Source of the DNA: RYN-230 sp963834705
GTDB lineage: Bacteria > Actinomycetota > Actinomycetes > Streptosporangiales > Streptosporangiaceae
NCBI GenBank assembly: GCA_963834705.1
Contig: CAWICV010000004.1
Span: 228,071 to 292,070 of the forward strand
Reading direction: 5' to 3'
Length of the DNA: 64,000 bases
Part shown: positions 1 to 7,430 of the stretch, piece by piece
Layout: each line of letters starts with the position of its first letter
Numbering within the stretch: position 1 is the stretch's first letter
Notes under the pieces: generated by a model
Told to the model about the DNA's origin: nothing
The model's database searches: none
The model's input: only the letters and a program-made list of their open reading frames with translations
Made by a program: the position numbers and the translations under genes

Positions 1-1086
1 GCTGATCGCGGTGACCTTGCCGGTACCCGCCGTACCCGTGCCCGCCGTACCCGTGCCCGCCGCGCCCGTGCCCGCCGCGCCCGTCCCCGCCGCATCCGTG
101 CCCGCCGCATCCGTGCCCGCCGCATCCGTGCCCGCCGCGTCCGTGCCCGCCGCGTCCGTGCCCGCCGCACCCGTACCCGCCGCGCCGATGGCGGCCGGGC
201 CGAACCGCAGCCGGTCCCTGGTCCGCACCGTGCCGGAGAACATCCGGACGTAGGCGACCTTCTCGCCGGCCGGCCCACGCTCGATCTTGAACACGGTGCC
301 CGCGGCCGGCCCATCGGCCGCGCCCGCGGCCCGGGGCAGCAGTTCCTGGATGCCGTCGGTCAGCGCGGCCACGCCCGCGCCGGTGCTGGCCGACCCGAAG
401 AACACCGGGTACACCAAACCCTGCCGGGCCTGGGCCGCCAGCCCGGCGCGCAGCCGCCGGTAGGGCAGAGCCGCCTCGTCCTCGACCCACGCGGCCAGCA
501 GCGCGTCGTCGTGCTCGGCCAGCGCTTCGGCCAGCCGGGCGGTGAAGCCGGCGTCCGCCACGCTGTACGGGGCGAAGCTCGCGTCGCGGCGGCCAGGGCC
601 GTGCACGGAACCCATCGGCACGATGTCGCGGGTCAGCCGGGCCCGGATGTCCCGCAGTACCCGCCCGCCGTCCGCGCCGCTCCGGTCGATCTTGTTCACG
701 AAGATGAGCACCGGGATGCCCAGCCGGCGCAGCGTGCGCATCAGCACCCGGGTCTGCGCCTGCACCCCCTCGACCGCGGAGATGACCAGCACCGCGCCGT
801 CCAGCACGGTCAGCACCCGCTCCACCTCGGCGATGAAATCCGGGTGGCCGGGCGTGTCGATCAGGTTGATCGTGACGTCGCCGACGCCGAACGACACCAC
901 GGCGGATTTGATCGTGATGCCACGCTGCCGTTCCAGCGCCAGCGTGTCGGTCTGGGTGCTGCCCTTATCGACGCTGCCGATCTCGCCGATGACCCCGGCG
1001 GCGAACAGCAGCCGCTCGGTCAGGCTGGTTTTACCGGCGTCAACGTGGGCCAGGATGCCCAGGTTGAGGAGGTTGGATGCGCTCAC
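1..1086 (-). CDS. Tet(M)/Otr(A)-type ribosomal protection GTPase, 3' part cut off by window edge
   Basis: EF-G-like translational GTPase of the tetracycline ribosomal protection family, expected to release tetracycline from the ribosome. The visible 362 residues begin at GTG 1086; an in-frame TGA lies two codons upstream and an AAAGGA sits about 11 nt before the start. G1 is AHVDAGKTSLTERLL (about residues 13-27), switch region SVDKGSTQTDTLALERQRGIT, G3 DTPGH, G4 NKID. The order and wording follow Tet(M) closely, including VQAQTR and the FKIE opening of domain II near residue 265. EF-G itself lacks this wording. Domain II carries an inserted tandem pentapeptide array (residues 303-356) before GKVTAIS resumes. 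The C-terminal domains IV and V that confer resistance are outside the window, so activity is inferred only from family. Confidence 0.9.
   Translation of the reverse strand, partial: MSASNLLNLGILAHVDAGKTSLTERLLFAAGVIGEIGSVDKGSTQTDTLALERQRGITIKSAVVSFGVGDVTINLIDTPGHPDFIAEVERVLTVLDGAVLVISAVEGVQAQTRVLMRTLRRLGIPVLIFVNKIDRSGADGGRVLRDIRARLTRDIVPMGSVHGPGRRDASFAPYSVADAGFTARLAEALAEHDDALLAAWVEDEAALPYRRLRAGLAAQARQGLVYPVFFGSASTGAGVAALTDGIQELLPRAAGAADGPAAGTVFKIERGPAGEKVAYVRMFSGTVRTRDRLRFGPAAIGAAGTGAAGTDAAGTDAAGTDAAGTDAAGTDAAGTGAAGTGAAGTGTAGTGTAGTGKVTAIS
19..180. repeat. 15-bp tandem repeat encoding AGT(G/D)(A/T) pentapeptides
   Basis: About 10.8 copies of a 15-bp unit in perfect register with the minus-strand ribosomal protection gene. 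They encode AGTGA, AGTDA and AGTGT units. The length is a multiple of three, so the reading frame is kept. The array falls in domain II, in a loop between beta strands where Tet(M) has only a few residues. Confidence 0.95.
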
Positions 1087-1218
1087 GAAGCGTCATGTCC
1101 TTTGCAAAGGCGGCACGGGCCTGCGGGTTGGACACGAACGCTGCGCGCACGTCACCCTCCTGGTCGATGGACTGGTCACCGCGAGTACAGCAGGCCGGGG
1201 CGGACCCGGGCAACTGAT

Positions 1219-2754
1219 TTAGCCAGCCGGGTCGGGGGCGGTGAGCGGCGCCAGGAACTGGGCGGTCTGCTCCTGCCCGAAGTGGCGTGCCCAGCTCAGC
1301 GGCGTGCCGCCGAACCGGGTATCCCGGATGTCCGGGTCGGCGCCCAGCGCGATCAGTTCCCGGACCAGATCGAGGTCGCCTTTCCCGGCCGCGTGGTGCA
1401 GCGCGGTCTCCCACTCGCTGGTGCCGACCCCGTCGGTCCGGCCCTTGGCGTTGATGTCGAAGCCCAGGCCGGTCAGCAGCCGGATGACATCCACCCGGCC
1501 CAGCACGGCCGCCCACACCACCAGGGCGGGCCGCGCGGCCCGGGCCGCGGCCACCAGGTCCGGATGACTGTCCCGCAGCTGGCCGATCCTGGCCTGGTCG
1601 GCGGCCAGGGCCGCGGCGATGAAGTCGTCCAGCGGGGGCAGGCTGGGCTCGGCCGCACCGTAGCTGATCAGGAGGCTCACCAGGTCGGCGTGGCCGGTGG
1701 TGCGGGCCACCGCCGCGGGCGTGTCGCCGTCCTCGAACGGCGCGGCGACGTCCACGCCGTGCTCGGCCAGCAGCCGGACCCGGTCGGTCATGCCGTGCGT
1801 GATAGCCCAGGCCAGCTGGCCGCGCAGCATGCCGGCCGGTCTGCCCAGGACCTCGCCCAGCCGGGCCAGCCAGGGACCACCGGTGTCCTGGCCCAGCCCG
1901 AACTCGAAGAGCAGCTCGAGGTGGTCGTTCCCCGGCTCGAACATCCGGTTGTACAGCGCCTGGGCGTCGTTGGCATCGGCGCCTGCGGTGAGCAGCAGCC
2001 GGGCCAGCGGCTGCGCGCAGGGATGCCGGGGCTGCCGCACCGGGCCCAGCTCGCCCTCGCCGAATACGCCAGTCAGCACGGTGAACGGGCTGGGCAGCCC
2101 CTGCCACAGATAGCCGGCGTTGGGGTCAGCCCCGGCGGCGAGCAGCATCCGGGCCGCGCCCAGCACCGTGTCCTCGGCGATGGCCGGATCATGCCGTGCG
2201 TAGGCCAGGTAGTACAGCGGCTCGGCGTGGTAGGGGCCGGCTTCCCGGCGGGCAGCGCCGCGGTCACTGGCCAGGATGCTGGCCAGCGCGGGGCCGTCGG
2301 CCGCGGCGGCGGCCGCGTGCGCATGCCCGTGGGTCAGCTCCGGGTGCGCGGCCAGCAGCTCACGCGCGGCCGCCCAGCGCGCGGGCTGATCGTCCTCGTA
2401 CCACAGGCAGGCCAGCCGGAGGAACGCGTCCGCCAGGTCCCCGGCCGCGTCAGCCGCTCGCGGCGCGGCCCCGGCTGGCCCGCCCGGGCCGGCGGGCGGG
2501 AACCGGGTGTACCGCTCGATCACCGCGCAGTGCTGCTTGAGCCGGGCCCAGCTGGCGAAGCCATAGCGGCGGGCCACCACGAGCTGGGCCGCGCTCAGCG
2601 GGAACGGGGCCTGGGTGGTCAGCGATCCGGGGTAGCGACCGGCCACCTCGGCCAGCGCACCGGGGTCGCCGGCCCGGACGGCCCGGCGCAGGTCCTTGGC
2701 CTGGTTGCGAAGCTGCTCGAAGCTGGCCCGGTCGGGAAGCGGAACGGTCGCCAC
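1219..2754 (-). CDS. Ankyrin-repeat protein
   Basis: 511-residue protein. I choose GTG 2754 because AAAGGAG lies five nt upstream and the predicted homology starts there; the open frame further upstream (to 2952) looks non-coding. The first about 85 residues (FEQLRNQAKDLRRAVRAGDPGALAEV, then AAQLVVARRYGFASWARLKQH) are the N-terminal module often seen in actinobacterial ankyrin proteins. Several ankyrin units follow, for example ARMLLAAGADPNAGY, RVRLLAEHGVDVAAPFEDGDTPAAVA and LIALGADPDIRDTRFGGTPLSWA. Likely a cytosolic protein-interaction protein; no catalytic domain is seen and the specific role is unknown. It is separated from the tet-like gene by about 130 bp. Confidence 0.85.
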   Translation of the reverse strand: MATVPLPDRASFEQLRNQAKDLRRAVRAGDPGALAEVAGRYPGSLTTQAPFPLSAAQLVVARRYGFASWARLKQHCAVIERYTRFPPAGPGGPAGAAPRAADAAGDLADAFLRLACLWYEDDQPARWAAARELLAAHPELTHGHAHAAAAAADGPALASILASDRGAARREAGPYHAEPLYYLAYARHDPAIAEDTVLGAARMLLAAGADPNAGYLWQGLPSPFTVLTGVFGEGELGPVRQPRHPCAQPLARLLLTAGADANDAQALYNRMFEPGNDHLELLFEFGLGQDTGGPWLARLGEVLGRPAGMLRGQLAWAITHGMTDRVRLLAEHGVDVAAPFEDGDTPAAVARTTGHADLVSLLISYGAAEPSLPPLDDFIAAALAADQARIGQLRDSHPDLVAAARAARPALVVWAAVLGRVDVIRLLTGLGFDINAKGRTDGVGTSEWETALHHAAGKGDLDLVRELIALGADPDIRDTRFGGTPLSWARHFGQEQTAQFLAPLTAPDPAG

Positions 2755-2989
2755 GGCGACTCCTTTCGTCCGCCTGCGGTCCGCGTCGCAAGCCGAAAGG
2801 AGTGCTGGCTGCCAAAACCATGATTTCCCGCACAGGCGGGCTCTGCCCTTCCCGCGGACCGGCGGCTCCCTGCAAGCCGCCCTCAGGCTACGCCCCGCAA
2901 TCCAGCTCGTACCAGACGGCCCAGCCGGCTTCACTGTTGCCGGGGCATTCACCGCCGGGCTGCAGAACGGCCCGCCCGAGTAGAGCTGA

Positions 2990-3016
2990 GGGCCGCCGGT
3001 TCACAACCGGCGGCCC
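2990..3016 (-). terminator. Strong inverted repeat downstream of the NmrA-like gene
   Basis: Perfect 12-bp stem (GGGCCGCCGGTT and its complement) with a 3-nt loop, beginning 16 nt after the stop of the reductase gene at 3032. There is no T-tract, as is common for actinobacterial hairpin terminators. Confidence 0.6.
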
Positions 3017-3031
3017 AGCGATTGGGCCCGA

Positions 3032-3796
3032 TCAGGCGTTGGCGTCCAGCCATTCGGCGAAGGTCGGGCCGGCCAGCGTGGCATGCGGGCTGGGCAGCAG
3101 GCCGCCGCTGGCGTTCAGCGCGTCGTCCGGGTCGGCCGGGTTGTCCACCGCCTCGACCTTCACCGGGTCGCTGCGCCGCGCGGCCAGCTGGGCCGCCAGG
3201 TCCGGCAGGTACTCCTCGCGCGGGCCGGCGATCTCCGGGATCGGCGCCCCCGCGGCCGGTTCCGGGTCCGGGGCCAGCGCCAGCGCGGCCAGCGCCTCGG
3301 CGACGGTCCGGGCCGCCACCGCCTGGGTGCGCATCCTGGGCAGGTAGACCGTGTCGCCCTGCCTGCTCCACGCCATGAGCACGGCCACGAACTCGAAGAA
3401 CTGCGCCGCGCGCAGGATCTGGGCCGGGATCGGCCCGGCCAGCGCGGCCTGCTCGTGGGCCTTCTTGGCCGCACCGTAGCCGGCCGTGAACCGGTCGGTG
3501 CCGATGATGGACACCGCCACCAGACGCCGCACCCCGGCCCGCGACCCGGCTTCGTGCAGGTTCCGCGCCGCCGTGACGAAGAACTCGGTGGCCGGCCTCT
3601 GCTCAGCCGACGGCGAGGTGGCCGTGTCGATGATGACGTCCACCCCGTCCAGCGCCGCCGCCAGGCCATCTCCGGTGATCACGTCCACGCCGGCCGCGCG
3701 GGATATCGACACTACGTCGTGCCCGCCGGCCGCGAGCACGTCCACCACATGCCGGCCGGCCCGACCGGTCGCCCCCGCTATCGCGATCCTGGCCAT
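3032..3796 (-). CDS. NmrA-like NAD(P)-binding reductase (atypical SDR)
   Basis: 254-residue Rossmann-fold protein starting at ATG 3796 (MARIAIAGATGRAGRHVVDVL) with GGGAG about 8 nt upstream. GATGRAG is the nucleotide-binding glycine motif. It lacks the YxxxK of classical SDRs and resembles NmrA/HSCARG-type and NAD(P)H-binding atypical SDRs, including the ILRAAQFFEF segment typical of this group. A paralogue with the same architecture (RATQFFEF) lies at 16873-17619. Substrate unknown; possibly redox sensing or quinone reduction. It stands alone and is followed by a strong hairpin. Confidence 0.85.
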   Translation of the reverse strand: MARIAIAGATGRAGRHVVDVLAAGGHDVVSISRAAGVDVITGDGLAAALDGVDVIIDTATSPSAEQRPATEFFVTAARNLHEAGSRAGVRRLVAVSIIGTDRFTAGYGAAKKAHEQAALAGPIPAQILRAAQFFEFVAVLMAWSRQGDTVYLPRMRTQAVAARTVAEALAALALAPDPEPAAGAPIPEIAGPREEYLPDLAAQLAARRSDPVKVEAVDNPADPDDALNASGGLLPSPHATLAGPTFAEWLDANA

Positions 3797-3846
3797 TGTC
3801 TTCTCCCTCAACTCTTCGCTGTGTCACCTCTCTGACCCAGCTCAGA

Positions 3847-3921
3847 GGGGGAATGTGACGCTGCGGCCGAAGGGGAGCATGACGCTGCAGCGCGGCGGGA
3901 GAACGTGACGCCGAAGCGCGT
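3847..3921. repeat. Three imperfect 25-bp direct repeats containing TGACGC
   Basis: Three consecutive 25-bp units (3847-3871, 3872-3896, 3897-3921) share a G-rich start, then TGACGC and a GC-rich tail. They lie between the promoter side of the NmrA-like gene and the 3' end of the sacsin-like gene. They could be regulator sites or a relic transposon end; spaced repeats of this kind also mark the ends of the IS481-type element at 53.4-55.1 kb. Confidence 0.5.
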
Positions 3922-3958
3922 AGCTGAATCATTCACGCGGTCCCGACCGCTGAAACTT

Positions 3959-6415
3959 TCATGCGCTTCCGGGCCCTGGACCGGACCGGTCCTTCAGCTC
4001 GCGCTGGATCAGCGCGACCAGGTCAGGGTGGGCGCTCAGGCCCCACAGCACGTCCGGCGGGATGCCCAGCTGGCGGGCGGCCTCGGCCACCGCGGGCCGG
4101 CTCATGCCCAGTGCCCGGGCCAGCGTCTCGTCCCGCCGGTAGGCCGGCGGCAGGTCATCCAGCGACAGCTCAGCCGGGCGGCGGAACCGCCCATCCGGCC
4201 CGGGCAGCCATGCCTTCCGCGCGGCCACCGCGCCCAGCTGAGACAGCACGGTCTCCCGGCTGGCGTCGCGGAACCCGTCGTGCACCGACGTCTCCACCAC
4301 CCCGGCGACCAGCTCGCGGTGCGGCGATAGCAGGAGGTTCCACACGTACTCGGACCGGCGGTGCCCGGGATGGCGCAATGCGAACTCCAGCCCGTCCAGC
4401 TCCGCGCCCGGGTCGAACCCGTCCATCCCGCGCTCGTGCCGGGCGAACTCGTCCGCGGTCACCACATGACCGAGCGCGTCCGGCGCCCGGGCCCGCAGCC
4501 GCACCTCGGCCCGCACGCCCATCTCGCGCAGCTGCATCAGCCACGGCCCGTACCCGTCCCCGGCGAACCAGGCGCCCGGGTTCCCGTCGAAGTACGCCTC
4601 CAGCTCCCGGCTCCGCTGGTACAGCTCGCCCGGCGGTTTCATTTCCTGAAGGCCAGTGCCCGCGTTCTCGCCGACCAGGAACGCGGTCTGCTGGAGCTGG
4701 TCGAGCAGCCGTGGCCGGCTGCCACCCGGCGCCTGGTCCAGCGCCGTCATGATGCACTCCAGATCGGCGGCGTGCTGGACCGGGTCGAGCTGGGCCACGT
4801 CCAGGCCGTCGTACCGGGGCAGGATGCCGTCCAGCACCTCGGCCACCAGGTCCGGCTCGGTCAGGCCGAGCCCGGTCAGGAAGTGCCGGGCCGCCGGGAC
4901 GTCGGCGACCGCCCGGCGTACGGTGCGCGGCCCGGCCCCGGCCGGGCCGGGCAGCCGCACCGCGGGCCGGCCGTCCGGGCCGAACGCAGCCACCTGGCTC
5001 CCGTCGGCCAGCCGGATTATCGGCTGATCCCGGGCCGGGCCGCCGTCCCGGCACAGCGACGGGTACCCGTCCAGGAACCCGTACAGCCGGGTGACCCACT
5101 CGTCGGGCTGGGCGGCGAGGAACTCGCCGGTCAGCCACGCGGCGAAGCCCGCCGGGGTGAGCACCGGGACGCCGATCTCGTCGCGCAGGTAGCGCCAGAG
5201 CAGCGGGGTGCCGGTCTCGGTGATGCCGTCGTCCGCGAACCACACCGGCTGGCCCGCACCGGCTAGCTGGCCGAGCTGATCCTGGCCGAGCAGGGCGCGC
5301 AGCGCCGGCTCGTCGCACAGCTGCAACTGCCGCGCGGCGCGATGGCCGCCACCAGCGGCCGGGATCAGCTCAGCTTCGGCCAGTTCGCCGCGCACCACGT
5401 CGAACACCGGGCGGAACATCGAGCCCGCCGGGAACCGGGCCGGGTCCAGCGGCAGCGCCTGCAGCGCGGCCACGGTGAGCAGCCCGCTGGCCCGCAGATC
5501 GGCGAGCACATCAGCCAGCAACACCGCCGTCTCCCCGACCAGCGCCTGGTTGGCCGGGTCGTGCCCGGGGACATTGTCGCGTGCTGGCGTTGTGCGGAAT
5601 GGGCCTTGAACCAGGAAGCCGAGGGACGTCTCTTTCTCGGTCGGGAAGTAGACGACGAGCGGGGAACTGGCCTGGGCCACGATCCCGCCGGCCAGCTGGA
5701 ACGCGACCTCGACCTGGCGGCCGGCGTGGCCCAGGTGGCCCAGCGGGCGGGACCAGATCAGCCAGTCCGTGCGGTGGCCGCCCTTGGCCAGCCGGACCCG
5801 GCGGCGCCCGCCCGGGCCGGGTTCGGTGCGCCGCTCGATGGCCGACGCGGTGACCCCGGCCCCGGCGACGCGGATCTGGCCGATGCTGCGCAGGAACAGC
5901 AGCACGCCGGGATCCAGGGCGGTGAGCGCGGCGGCGATCTCCGCGGCGGCCACCTGCGCCGGGACGCTGTCCAGGTCGAACGGGAACACGAACCGGGTGC
6001 CCAGGCCGCGCTGGTACACCGGCTCGGCGGCGGCCGGCCGGACGTAGTTGTCGATCCGGAACGCCTCGCCGCCGCTGTACACGCGCGGGGTCCGGGTGTA
6101 CGCGTAGACCGCCTTGAAGCCGATGCCGAACTGGCCGATCGTGGTCAGCTCGGCGGACTTGGTGCTCCGGGCCACGCCGCAGATGCCGCGTACGTCGTCC
6201 TCGGTGAACGGGCGGCCGTCGTGGCTGACCTCCAGCCGGCCGGGCGACAGCTCGAAGCTGAGCTCGGTCGCGCCGGCGTCCTCGGCGTTCTGGATCAGCT
6301 CGTAGATGAAGTGGGTGCGCTCGCTGTACAGGTGCCCGAGCAGGTCGAGCACGGCCGTGTCCCAGCCGTACCGGGCGATGTTCTCGTCCCGGATCCTCGC
6401 GTAGTCCGCTGGCAC
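3959..6415 (-). CDS. Sacsin-like / HSP90-type (GHKL) ATPase domain protein
   Basis: 818-residue protein, GTG 6415 with AGGAGG five nt upstream; the longer open frame to 7351 is a shadow of the GNAT gene. The N-terminus holds a Bergerat ATP-binding fold: N-box FIYELIQNAEDAGAT (residues 36-50), DGRPF (66-70) in place of the usual DxGxG, STKS (84-87) and GQFGIGFKAVY (94-104). This is the signature of sacsin/SHOCT-like HSP90-type ATPases rather than histidine kinases. The remaining about 700 residues are not recognised. Sacsin-type ATPases occur in bacteria as stand-alone proteins and in some defence-related loci; function here is unknown. The neighbours give no clear context. Confidence 0.8.
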   Translation of the reverse strand: MPADYARIRDENIARYGWDTAVLDLLGHLYSERTHFIYELIQNAEDAGATELSFELSPGRLEVSHDGRPFTEDDVRGICGVARSTKSAELTTIGQFGIGFKAVYAYTRTPRVYSGGEAFRIDNYVRPAAAEPVYQRGLGTRFVFPFDLDSVPAQVAAAEIAAALTALDPGVLLFLRSIGQIRVAGAGVTASAIERRTEPGPGGRRRVRLAKGGHRTDWLIWSRPLGHLGHAGRQVEVAFQLAGGIVAQASSPLVVYFPTEKETSLGFLVQGPFRTTPARDNVPGHDPANQALVGETAVLLADVLADLRASGLLTVAALQALPLDPARFPAGSMFRPVFDVVRGELAEAELIPAAGGGHRAARQLQLCDEPALRALLGQDQLGQLAGAGQPVWFADDGITETGTPLLWRYLRDEIGVPVLTPAGFAAWLTGEFLAAQPDEWVTRLYGFLDGYPSLCRDGGPARDQPIIRLADGSQVAAFGPDGRPAVRLPGPAGAGPRTVRRAVADVPAARHFLTGLGLTEPDLVAEVLDGILPRYDGLDVAQLDPVQHAADLECIMTALDQAPGGSRPRLLDQLQQTAFLVGENAGTGLQEMKPPGELYQRSRELEAYFDGNPGAWFAGDGYGPWLMQLREMGVRAEVRLRARAPDALGHVVTADEFARHERGMDGFDPGAELDGLEFALRHPGHRRSEYVWNLLLSPHRELVAGVVETSVHDGFRDASRETVLSQLGAVAARKAWLPGPDGRFRRPAELSLDDLPPAYRRDETLARALGMSRPAVAEAARQLGIPPDVLWGLSAHPDLVALIQRELKDRSGPGPGSA

Positions 6416-6444
6416 GGCTGCCTCCTCCGCTGGGCCGCCCCAGG

Positions 6445-6636
6445 CTAGCGCCCGGCGAGCAGGGCTTCGGCCTGGTCCACGGCGCTGCGGAGCGCGGCCG
6501 GGCTGGCGGTGAGGCCGGTCAGGACCCGGTCCACGCCGCGCAGGCCGGCCCGGTCGATCAGGGTCTTCTCGTTGGTCACCCATTCGCCGCGGCCGGCCAG
6601 CACGGCGTGCGCGGAAGGTGGCGTCCGCGGGGTCGC
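6445..6636 (-). pseudogene. C-terminal remnant of a nucleotidyltransferase-domain protein
   Basis: Directly after the TGA of the GNAT gene, in the same frame, the sequence reads on for about 64 codons with strongly coding-like third-position GC: AHAVLAGRGEWVTNEK, then LIDRAGLRGVDRVLTGL, ending at a stop at 6445. HAVLxLxGEWVTNEK is familiar to me from the C-termini of actinobacterial nucleotidyltransferase-domain proteins. There is no plausible start, so I read it as the tail of a gene whose front was deleted. Confidence 0.5.
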
Positions 6637-7392
6637 TCACTGGTCCGGCTTGACCTGGTGGATCAGCCAGAGGTTGGGCTCCCAGTAGTCGCCGGTGCCG
6701 GCCGCCCGGTCGATGTGCACGGTGGCCAGCCCGCGCGGGAACACGTAGTCGCCGGTCTCTGGGAACCGCATCCCGGTCCACGACTCCCAGTCCGCCACCG
6801 AGCCGGTGATATGCAGGGAGCGGGGCAGCGCCGGGCCGGTCCGGGCGCCCATCCCGGTGTGCACCCGGACCCACGGGTCGAACGGGCTGCCGTCCGGGCG
6901 CACCCAGCAGGCGTACCCCTCGATCGGGATGGTCGGGTACCGCTCCTTGGCGTTGGGCCGGACCGGGGCGATCAGCGAGCCCAGGCCGGCCTCTCTGGCC
7001 AGCCCGGCCATGCCGCGCAGCAGCGGGACGGACAGCCGGCGGCCCTGGTTGCGTGGCGGGATCTCGGCGGCCAGCGCGCACACCGCGGTGGGCTGGCCGC
7101 TCTCCGACCGGAGCGCGAAGCCGCCCGCGATGGCCGCGTCGATGCCCGGCCCGAGGCCGGCGTCGGTGCCGTCCCAGGCCACCGGGATCGTGTGGCCTTC
7201 GGCCAGCACCTCGCCGGAGTCGGTGTCCCGGAGCACGAACTGCCACTCGGGGAACACCTCGTAGAGCTGAGCCCAGTACTTGTTGAGCTCGCCGCCGTGG
7301 GTGTTGTACTCCGGCCAGACCTCGTCGGTCAGCCCTTCGATCTGTGCCCACAGCTCCGGCTGTTCGCTGTAGCGCACCACGTGCACGGTCAT
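6637..7392 (-). CDS. GNAT-family N-acetyltransferase
   Basis: Up to 251 residues. ATG 7392 has GGAGG only 1 nt upstream, whereas GTG 7386 has it at 7 nt, so translation may begin at VHVVRYSEQPELW. The GNAT fold is indicated by the ALAAEIPPRNQGRRLSVPLL segment, which matches the acetyl-CoA pyrophosphate loop region (Q/R-x-x-G-x-G/S). The protein is longer than minimal GNATs and ends in a WEPNLWLIHQVKPDQ tail seen in a family of actinobacterial acetyltransferase-like proteins. Substrate unknown. Confidence 0.75.
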   Translation of the reverse strand: MTVHVVRYSEQPELWAQIEGLTDEVWPEYNTHGGELNKYWAQLYEVFPEWQFVLRDTDSGEVLAEGHTIPVAWDGTDAGLGPGIDAAIAGGFALRSESGQPTAVCALAAEIPPRNQGRRLSVPLLRGMAGLAREAGLGSLIAPVRPNAKERYPTIPIEGYACWVRPDGSPFDPWVRVHTGMGARTGPALPRSLHITGSVADWESWTGMRFPETGDYVFPRGLATVHIDRAAGTGDYWEPNLWLIHQVKPDQ

Positions 7393-7430
7393 GCCTCCGA
7401 GTATGGTCCAGCGGCCGGTTGCGGCGCCCT

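Noticed and set aside
19..180. Repeat array considered as CRISPR
   Set aside because: The units are contiguous 15-mers with no spacers and lie in a coding frame.
511..2823. 770-codon plus-strand open frame across the tet-like and ankyrin genes
   Set aside because: Translation is His/Gln/Arg-rich with no domain; it is the antisense shadow of the clearly coding minus-strand genes in high-GC DNA.
7393..7430. Promoter search upstream of the GNAT gene
   Set aside because: Spacer too short and no convincing elements.
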